NCBI GenBank assembly: GCA_945947925.1
Contig: CAMEZU010000045.1
Coordinates: 1-10,720 of the forward strand
Direction of reading: 5' to 3'
Length of the DNA: 10,720 nucleotides
Source of the DNA: an uncultured Verrucomicrobiota bacterium
Lineage (GTDB): Bacteria > Verrucomicrobiota > Kiritimatiellia > RFP12 > UBA1067
Of this stretch, positions 1-6,019 are shown piece after piece; the first letter of the stretch is position 1, and the number at the start of each line of letters is the position of its first letter. Under the pieces are notes generated by a model. It saw only the letters and a list, made by a program, of their open reading frames with translations. It was not told the origin of the DNA and did no database searches. A program made the translations under genes and the position numbers.

Positions 1-1488
1 GTCGTGCGGAAACGCCTCCGTCACCCAGTCCGAATGCCACCAGCGCACCTCCTCCCGATGCTTCGGATCCATGATGTCCTGATAGATGTCGTAGCGCCCG
101 ACCAGCATCCCCTTCATCTGCGCGAGCTTCGTCACGAACGCCGGCGACCCGCCCGCGCTCCAGAGAAGATTCGTCCACCCCGCGCGATGGAAGTCGTCGA
201 CGACCTGCAGTCCCTCCGCGTCCTTGCAACCCGTGATCCACAGGTTCGGCGCGCCGCAGATGTCCGTGACGCGCGGACGCGTCTTCGCCTTCTCGCCAAA
301 GGTGACGAGCAGCCCCTTCGCCTTCGCGTACGCACGATACCGCTTCGCCATCCTGACGTGTCCGCCCGCGTCGAAGAAGACGTAGCGCATCTTCCGCGCG
401 TAGCCGAAGGCCCTGCGGCACGGCTCCCAGGACGGACCCGCCACCAGGAGTCCCGTCCGGTCCGGCCGCGCGTTCATCGCCGCATCGTCCGGCGTCTCCA
501 CGAGCGCCATCCAGCCTGCGCCCGTCTGGTCCTCCACGACGCCGAAGAACGCCATGCAGAGTCCGTGTCCCGAATTCATCCCCTCGTGCCAGAGTCCCGT
601 CTTCGGCGGCTCGTCCGCCGGAAATCCGATGCCCTCGTTCATCGGCACGATGACCCGATCGCCCTTCCGCGTCGCAAACGCCGCCGGGTAGTCGAAGTTG
701 CCGCGCATCACCCCCGAAGGAGGGGAGGTCGACTCGGCCTCCCTCTGTGCGTCCACCGTGACGGCAATCTCGCCCTCCTCCAGGCGGAAGGTCGCGACGT
801 ACGGCGCGAGGTCCGACGGATCAAGGAGCCCGACCTCGACCGTCGCCGCGTCCCGGCGCACAAGGCGCGTCACCAGCGGACGCGAGACGCCGGCGAGATC
901 CGCCGGGATCCAGACGCGGCCCGTCCGGCGGTCCGTCACGGCGAGAGCCCCGTCAACCGGCGAGACGGACACGGCAAGCCGCGCGTTCGCCACCGTCACA
1001 GGTTCGGTCGGCAGGTCCGCGCCGCACACGTTTCCCTTCGCCTCGAACACCACCTGCGAAAGCCGCGCCGCAATCGGTCCCTCGCCCGTAAAGCGCGGCT
1101 CGACGCTCGTGACGCCCGGCGGCACCACGAACTCGACGTGACCCTTCTCGCCGGCGGACACCGAAACGGGCGCATACAGCCAGTTCACGACCTCACCGTC
1201 CGCGCGCCGCGTGACGGCGGAAGCCGTCATCGTTCCTTTCGAGCCGGCGAGCGACTCGGACGCAAAGGTGAAGACGAACCGGTCGCCCGTCTTCACCGGC
1301 ATCCGGCGGAAGCAGTTGAGCGACCAGTCCTGCGCGTCGTTGTGACGCAGCTCGATCGTCTTGCCGTCGAAGGGCGCGTTCCCGCTTGCCCCCGACCGCC
1401 GCCAGACCCACGCGTGGTCCGGCGCCACGGCCAAGGCTGCGAAGGTGACGGCAAGGGTTGTCAGAACCAGGAGTGGAATTTTGGACAT
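1..1488 (-). CDS. GH129/GH101-like glycoside hydrolase, 3' end beyond window
   Basis: The frame is open for 496 codons from ATG 1488 to the window edge with no stop, so the C-terminus is missing. An in-frame TGA at 1495-1497, three codons before the ATG, fixes the start at 1488 or later. Residues 1-21 (MSKIPLLVLTTLAVTFAALAVA) form a signal peptide, so the enzyme is exported. A beta-rich N-terminal half (about 30-240) precedes segments resembling the family related to GH101 (GH129, alpha-N-acetylgalactosaminidases): NEGIGFPADEP (208-218), LWHEGMNSG (223-231), GWMALVETPDDA (249-260), RYRAYAKAKGLLVTFGEK (327-344) and GRYDIYQDIMDP (464-475). Asp467 in YDIYQD is a candidate nucleophile by analogy with TIM-barrel retaining enzymes; the expected acid/base would lie outside the window. 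It follows the FAD-GH92 gene by 44 nt, with only a weak GAGAAAAG ribosome-binding site. The family call comes from remembered motifs; another GH101/GH31/GH36-type barrel hydrolase is possible. Confidence 0.6.
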   Translation of the reverse strand, partial: MSKIPLLVLTTLAVTFAALAVAPDHAWVWRRSGASGNAPFDGKTIELRHNDAQDWSLNCFRRMPVKTGDRFVFTFASESLAGSKGTMTASAVTRRADGEVVNWLYAPVSVSAGEKGHVEFVVPPGVTSVEPRFTGEGPIAARLSQVVFEAKGNVCGADLPTEPVTVANARLAVSVSPVDGALAVTDRRTGRVWIPADLAGVSRPLVTRLVRRDAATVEVGLLDPSDLAPYVATFRLEEGEIAVTVDAQREAESTSPPSGVMRGNFDYPAAFATRKGDRVIVPMNEGIGFPADEPPKTGLWHEGMNSGHGLCMAFFGVVEDQTGAGWMALVETPDDAAMNARPDRTGLLVAGPSWEPCRRAFGYARKMRYVFFDAGGHVRMAKRYRAYAKAKGLLVTFGEKAKTRPRVTDICGAPNLWITGCKDAEGLQVVDDFHRAGWTNLLWSAGGSPAFVTKLAQMKGMLVGRYDIYQDIMDPKHREEVRWWHSDWVTEAFPHD

Positions 1489-1508
1489 CTTTTCTCACGC
1501 GATGGGGA

Positions 1509-1526
1509 CCCTCGCGTCTACGAGGG
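1509..1526 (-). other. short GC-rich hairpin in the 44-nt intergenic gap
   Basis: Between the GH92 stop (1533) and the GH129-like start (1488), the transcript contains CCCTCG-(6 nt)-CGAGGG, a perfect 6-bp stem with a 6-nt loop. No U-tract follows on the minus strand, so it is not a canonical intrinsic terminator. It could act as a 3'-end stabiliser or a partial attenuator between the two enzymes. This is the only true intergenic gap in the window. Confidence 0.4.
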
Positions 1527-1532
1527 GCTGAG

Positions 1533-4500
1533 TTAGGGACGCTTGTCGGTCATCTCGAAGGCGAGGGTGCCGCCCTTCACGAGATCGGCGTGGCGGATCG
1601 TCGGACCGGTCACCGGCTGGCCGTTCCAGGTCACGGACTTCACGTACTTGTTCTTCTCCGAGAGACCGTTCGCCTTAATCGTCAGCTTCCTGCCCTTCGG
1701 CAGCGTCACCTCGACTTCGGCGACCTGCGGCGCGCCGAGGACGTACTCGCCCTTCGCCGGATCGACGGGATAGAAGCCCATCGTCGCGAAGAGGTACCAC
1801 GTGCTCATCTGGCCGTTGTCCTCGTTGCCGCACACGCCGTCCGGCTCGAGCGAGTAGAACGTGTCGCAGACTTCACGCACGAGTTCCTGCGTCCGTCCGG
1901 GACGGCCCGCGAGCGCGTAGAGGAAGGCGATGTGCTGGCTCGGCTCGTTGCCGTGCGCGTACTGTCCGATGAGGCCCGTGACGTCGAGGAGCTTCGGCTG
2001 ACCTTCAGGTTCGGACGGGAGCGCGAAGAGCTCGTCGAGCTTCGCGAGGAACTTCTCGCGTCCGCCCAAAAGCGAAATGAGGCCGTCGACATCGTGCGGC
2101 ACGAGCCAGAGATACTGCCACGCGTTGCCTTCGGTGAAGTCGCCGCCGAGACGGTAGGCGTTGCAGATGCGGAGCGGATCGAACGGCGTGCGCCAGGAAC
2201 CGTCCGTCTTGCGTCCGCGGATGAAGCCCGTCTCCGCGTCGAAGAGGTTGCGGTAGTTCTGCGCGCGCTTCGCGTAGTGCGCGGCCTCCTTCGTCTTGCC
2301 GAGCGCCGCCGCCAGCTTCGCCGCGCCGTCGCAGTTGATCGCGTCCTCAAGCGTCATCGCGCCGGACTCGACCTTCACGAGGTCGAGCGGGAAGTAGCCG
2401 TATGTGTTCGCAAGATCAACGCGGGAGTTCGGGCGCGGATTCTCGAGCGACTTCACGATCTCGGTCCAGGCCGCCTCGGCGTCGAAGCCGCGGAAGCCCT
2501 TGAGGTACGCGTCCGCGATCACCGAGACCGCAGGATTGCCGATCATGCAGTCCGTCTCCTGTCCGCGGAGCGGCCAGACCGGAAGATAACCCTGCTCCTG
2601 GCTCTGTGCGACCATCGACTTCACAAAACCGTCGACGAGCTCGGGATACACGAGCGTGTAGAACGGATGCGCCGCGCGGTAGGTGTCCCAGAGCGACATC
2701 TCGCCGTAGTGGATGCCCGAATGAATCTTGTCGTCGGCACCGCGGTAGGTGCCGTCGACATCGGTGATGTCGTGGGGACCGACCGCCGCGTGGTAGAGCG
2801 AGGTGTAGAAGAGCGACCGCTGCTTCGCGTCACCCTTCATCTTCATGCGCGAGAGCAAGCGGTTCCACTCCGCGCGCGCGTCCTGGCGAATCACCGAGAA
2901 GTTCCAGTTCGGAAGTTCCGCCGCCATGTTCTTCCAGGCGCCCTCGATGCCCGTCGTGGAGAGCGCGACCTTCACCTCGAGCGCCTTGTCGGACGGGGCG
3001 AACTCGAAGACATAGCGCGGCGCCTTCTCGCACGGATTCGTCTTCGGAAGTTCGATGACGCGCGTCGCGGGACGCGAGAAGCGGACGGCCTCGAACGAGC
3101 GGCGGGTGGTCCAGCACGTCACCTGCAGTCCCGCCTCCACGCCGGTGAGGTCGGGCAGAACCTTCGCGTCGCACGCAAGCACGCGGTTCGTCATGCCGTT
3201 CTCGCCGAAGACGACGATGCCGTACTGGAGGTCGACGAGCAGCTTCTGCACCTTGTCCGCCGGATACGCGAAGCGGTAGTAGCCGACGCGCTTCGTCGCC
3301 GTCATCTCCGCCGTCACGCCTTCGGTCGGCAGGTTGATTGCGTAGTAGCCGGGATTCGCCACCTCGGTGGACTTGTCCATCGGCAGCTTCCCGTTCGGCT
3401 TCACCGCCGCGCGCGTGAACGGGAGGAGGAGGACATCGCCGAGGTCGGTGCAACCCGAGCCGCTGATGTGGGAGGACGAGAAGCCGAAGAGCTCCGTGTC
3501 CGCGAACTGATAGCCCGAGCAGTACTTCCAGTCAAGGACGCCCGTGTCGGGACCGGCCTGCACAAGCGCGAACGGACGGCACGCCGCAGGCGTCGTATGA
3601 CCCGACCCGGCCGTGCCGACGAACGCGTTCACCGCATCGACAGGGAGGTCGAGCACCTGTCCGTCGGCACGGAGGCGCGCGGACAGCTCGGCGTAGTCGA
3701 CGTCCTGCACGGCGCGTCCGTCACGCGCCGCGAAGGCGGCGGCCGTTGCGGCCGATTCGCCGAGGAGCATGAAGACGGGCTCCATGCGGATCGAGCCGAA
3801 TGCCATGTGCGTTGCGGAGAGCGCCACGGGGACGAGCAGGTTCTCGCAGTCCGCCTTGCGCGGCACGATCGCGCCGTAGTCGATACCGTACGGGGTCTTC
3901 GGCTTGACCTCGATGTCGCCTTCATTCTGCACATAGCCGTCGGCCGTCACGTAGCGGCGGACGTTGTGCGAGTCGAGGCTGTAGGAGCCCATGCCGACGG
4001 GACCGTACGCCTTGCCCTGAGCGGGATGGCGCGGATCGCCGAGGCAGTCGTGCTCGGTCATCGTGTACTCGCCGACCATGCGGCGTCCCTCGCGGACGTA
4101 GATTTCATACGACCAGCCGCCGTTGTCGACGAACTCGTCCTTGGTGAGGCCCCAGTTGGACATCGCGTCACGGACGTTCTTCGGCACCGACGGATCGTTC
4201 GCGATGAAGTAGAGGACGCCCATCTGGTAGTCTTTGTGCGCCTTCGCGAGCTCCGCGCGGCGCGCGTAGCTCGCCTCGGGCCACTCGTAGCTGCCGCCGA
4301 GCCAGTCGAAGTTCAGCGGACCGTGGTTGTTCGTGTCCGTCTTGTGGTTCGCAAGGCGGTCGAACTTCTGAAAGGTCTCCTTGTAGCCCTTCGCATAGCA
4401 GCGCGCGAGGAGCTCGTAACGCGCGGGATCGTAGCCGTCCGGCTTGACGAACGGAATGCGGTTGCGCGGATCGTCCGTCAGGCACAGGCGGTAGCAGTAC

Positions 4501-5306
4501 GCCTGCACGCGCTTGTCGCCCACGCCCTTCACGCCCGGCGGCGCGGGATCGACCTCGGCGCAGAGTCCGCTCGACGGATCGCCCGGCACCTTGTAGGGCG
4601 AGATCTTCCAGTCGCGGAAATGGTGCTTGTGATGGAGGACGCCGATCTGGTTGCCGTTCCAGTGCTCGCCGAACTCGGCGCAGTCCTCGCGTCCCACGCG
4701 ATACGGCACGCCCGCCGCCGCCATGAGGTCGCCCTCGTAGGTCGCGTCGATGAAGTACGTGCCGGAATACGTGTTGCCCGAGAGCGTCCGGATGGACACG
4801 ATGCGTCCGTCCTTCTTGACCACGCCCTTCCCCCGGTCCAGGAACTCGCCGCGGCGGACGTCGACCTTTCGCTCGGCCATCCAGTCGATGAAGACCTGCT
4901 CGGCGATGTGCGGCTCGAAGGTCCACATCGTCCCCTCCTCGTGGTTCATCGCCTTCGTGTCCTGTCCGTCGGCCTTGAAGTCCTCCTTCTTCTGCCATGT
5001 CCAGGCCTCGGGCTTCTGATACGCCTTGTAGATGCGGCGGTAGAAGTCGCGGGCGAGTCCGCCGATCGCGGACGTGTTGCCCGAGTCGGTGAAGCCGAGG
5101 CCCGAGACGGAGAGTCCGCCGATATGCTGCGCCGGCGCGACGATGATCGGCTTCAGCCCCATGTCCGTCGCCTTGATCGCCGCTGAAACCGCGGCCGGCG
5201 AACTGCCGTAAATCACCAGATCCGCCTTGAACTCCTCGGCCGAGACACACAGTGCCGTCGCGAAGGCGACAGCAGCCACACCTGACGTCTTCATCAAATT
5301 CCTCAT
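1533..5306 (-). CDS. exported FAD-dependent oxidoreductase fused to GH92 alpha-mannosidase
   Basis: This 1257-residue protein begins at ATG 5306, seven bases after a GGAGG (5314-5318). Residues 1-24 are a signal peptide ending VSA before EEF. Residues about 27-546 are an FAD-dependent oxidoreductase of the PF12831 type: nucleotide-binding strand DLVIYGSSPAAVSAA (30-44), GGLSVSGLGFTDSG (63-76), FIDATYEGDLMAAAG (185-199), and a C-terminal flavin segment near ATHMAFGSIRMEPVF (498-512). From about 556 it becomes a full GH92 enzyme. The N-terminal sandwich has NAFVGTAGSGHTTP and FGFSSSHISGSGCTDLGD. The catalytic domain has SLWDTYRA (871-878), HGNEPSQH (1118-1125, Glu1121 the likely acid) and GNEDNGQMSTWY (1160-1171, with the likely acidic base). 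GH92 members are calcium-dependent inverting exo-alpha-mannosidases. The redox substrate is unknown. The start lies 2 nt after the upstream stop, implying coupled translation. Confidence 0.9.
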   Translation of the reverse strand: MRNLMKTSGVAAVAFATALCVSAEEFKADLVIYGSSPAAVSAAIKATDMGLKPIIVAPAQHIGGLSVSGLGFTDSGNTSAIGGLARDFYRRIYKAYQKPEAWTWQKKEDFKADGQDTKAMNHEEGTMWTFEPHIAEQVFIDWMAERKVDVRRGEFLDRGKGVVKKDGRIVSIRTLSGNTYSGTYFIDATYEGDLMAAAGVPYRVGREDCAEFGEHWNGNQIGVLHHKHHFRDWKISPYKVPGDPSSGLCAEVDPAPPGVKGVGDKRVQAYCYRLCLTDDPRNRIPFVKPDGYDPARYELLARCYAKGYKETFQKFDRLANHKTDTNNHGPLNFDWLGGSYEWPEASYARRAELAKAHKDYQMGVLYFIANDPSVPKNVRDAMSNWGLTKDEFVDNGGWSYEIYVREGRRMVGEYTMTEHDCLGDPRHPAQGKAYGPVGMGSYSLDSHNVRRYVTADGYVQNEGDIEVKPKTPYGIDYGAIVPRKADCENLLVPVALSATHMAFGSIRMEPVFMLLGESAATAAAFAARDGRAVQDVDYAELSARLRADGQVLDLPVDAVNAFVGTAGSGHTTPAACRPFALVQAGPDTGVLDWKYCSGYQFADTELFGFSSSHISGSGCTDLGDVLLLPFTRAAVKPNGKLPMDKSTEVANPGYYAINLPTEGVTAEMTATKRVGYYRFAYPADKVQKLLVDLQYGIVVFGENGMTNRVLACDAKVLPDLTGVEAGLQVTCWTTRRSFEAVRFSRPATRVIELPKTNPCEKAPRYVFEFAPSDKALEVKVALSTTGIEGAWKNMAAELPNWNFSVIRQDARAEWNRLLSRMKMKGDAKQRSLFYTSLYHAAVGPHDITDVDGTYRGADDKIHSGIHYGEMSLWDTYRAAHPFYTLVYPELVDGFVKSMVAQSQEQGYLPVWPLRGQETDCMIGNPAVSVIADAYLKGFRGFDAEAAWTEIVKSLENPRPNSRVDLANTYGYFPLDLVKVESGAMTLEDAINCDGAAKLAAALGKTKEAAHYAKRAQNYRNLFDAETGFIRGRKTDGSWRTPFDPLRICNAYRLGGDFTEGNAWQYLWLVPHDVDGLISLLGGREKFLAKLDELFALPSEPEGQPKLLDVTGLIGQYAHGNEPSQHIAFLYALAGRPGRTQELVREVCDTFYSLEPDGVCGNEDNGQMSTWYLFATMGFYPVDPAKGEYVLGAPQVAEVEVTLPKGRKLTIKANGLSEKNKYVKSVTWNGQPVTGPTIRHADLVKGGTLAFEMTDKRP

Positions 5307-5308
5307 GA

Positions 5309-6019
5309 TCAATCCTCCAATGCCCAAAACAATTCCTTGCGCTCTTCCTCATTCGCCCCGCTGACCGTCACAAGACGGTTCGTAAAGGCCGCGAAGTCGG
5401 ACGGCGACATGCGCTTCCGGTTTCCCGCAACGGCGTAGGCGCACATGCGGAAGAGGCTCTTACGATAGGCCTGAACGCCCTTGTTCGCATCATAGACACG
5501 TCGCTGCAGAAGCCGTTCGTCGTAGCGCGGATCATCCATCTTGCTCACGACCGTTCCTCCGAACTCATTTGTCGTCACGTTCAACACAAAGCTCCGCTGG
5601 CCGACAAGATCGCGCGGGACGTCAACCGGACGAACCGTTCCAAGATAATCTGCAACGCATGCACACCGAACATCGTTCGTCTCAAACGACTCGAAGCTAT
5701 CCATCAAGCTCGCGACACGAAGGCTCAAGCCTCGAAGTGTGCGCGCCTTGACCCCGCCGTCGTTCACATTCGTCGACACGACGACAGGCGTAGATGTTAT
5801 CGAAGACAACAGATACTCCATCATCTGCTGTCTTTCAGACGGAAGCGCGTCGTCATACAAATCATTGCCAAACAAACGATAGTCGTCCGACGAGTAATTC
5901 ATCCCATCGCCAAGCAACCGGCCCGACGGGAACAGTTCCCTCGCCCGCTCGAGCGTCGGGTATGCTGCAAACAGTCCTAGGCCGAGCAGTCCTACAGTAA
6001 TCGACAGAAGCGACTTCAT
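5309..6019 (-). CDS. small exported protein of unknown family, partner of the TSP3 protein
   Basis: I do not recognise this 236-residue protein. It starts at ATG 6019, which overlaps the upstream stop as ATGA and follows a strong AAGGAGG (6024-6030) by 4 nt. Residues 1-19 (MKSLLSITVGLLGLGLFAA) look like a signal peptide or membrane anchor. The remainder is soluble, charged and probably largely helical, with three cysteines (119, 121, 193) and no catalytic motif I can name. Its C-terminus, TVSGANEEERKELFWAL plus ED, is encoded by the 55-bp repeat and is nearly identical to the tail of the heparinase-like protein. Base composition (about 45-48% GC in counted lines) matches the TSP3 gene and differs from the flanking enzymes, so the two probably arrived together. 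Coupled translation suggests it acts with the TSP3 protein, possibly as an envelope partner; that is inference. Confidence 0.8.
   Translation of the reverse strand: MKSLLSITVGLLGLGLFAAYPTLERARELFPSGRLLGDGMNYSSDDYRLFGNDLYDDALPSERQQMMEYLLSSITSTPVVVSTNVNDGGVKARTLRGLSLRVASLMDSFESFETNDVRCACVADYLGTVRPVDVPRDLVGQRSFVLNVTTNEFGGTVVSKMDDPRYDERLLQRRVYDANKGVQAYRKSLFRMCAYAVAGNRKRMSPSDFAAFTNRLVTVSGANEEERKELFWALED
5314..5318 (-). promoter_or_regulatory. ribosome-binding site deciding the FAD-GH92 start
   Basis: GGAGG sits 7 nt before ATG 5306 and lies inside the last codons of the upstream small gene. It favours 5306 over the in-frame TTG at 5327. Its first bases overlap the end of the 55-bp repeat, so sequence at the repeat boundary also sets expression of the downstream enzyme. 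Confidence 0.75.
5316..5370 (-). repeat. 55-bp direct repeat, copy A
   Basis: Matches copy B (8397-8451) at 53 of 55 positions in the same orientation, 3081 bp apart. It encodes the last codons of the 236-residue protein (TVSGANEEERKELFWALE) in the same reading frame as copy B in the heparinase gene. Similarity stops sharply on the 3' side and becomes weak on the 5' side. Confidence 0.95.

Noticed and set aside
1193..1498. GTG-started minus frame of about 101 codons overlapping the GH129-like start
   Set aside because: Different frame from the 496-codon gene, Arg-rich, and without a signal peptide.
1509..1526. Intrinsic terminator between the GH92 and GH129-like genes
   Set aside because: The stem is short and no run of U follows on the transcribed strand.
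4..1536. Plus-strand open frame of about 510 codons at the left edge
   Set aside because: Arg/His-rich translation opposite the 496-codon minus frame, which has a signal peptide and glycoside hydrolase motifs; treated as a shadow.
1458..5186. Plus-strand open frame of over 1200 codons antisense to the FAD-GH92 gene
   Set aside because: It mirrors a recognisable two-domain enzyme. Its translation is Arg/Val/Leu/Glu-rich low-complexity text without domains, as expected from the complement of GC-biased codons.
5307..5327. TTG 5327 as start of the FAD-GH92 gene
   Set aside because: It would place extra residues before a clean signal peptide and ignore the well-spaced GGAGG in front of ATG 5306.
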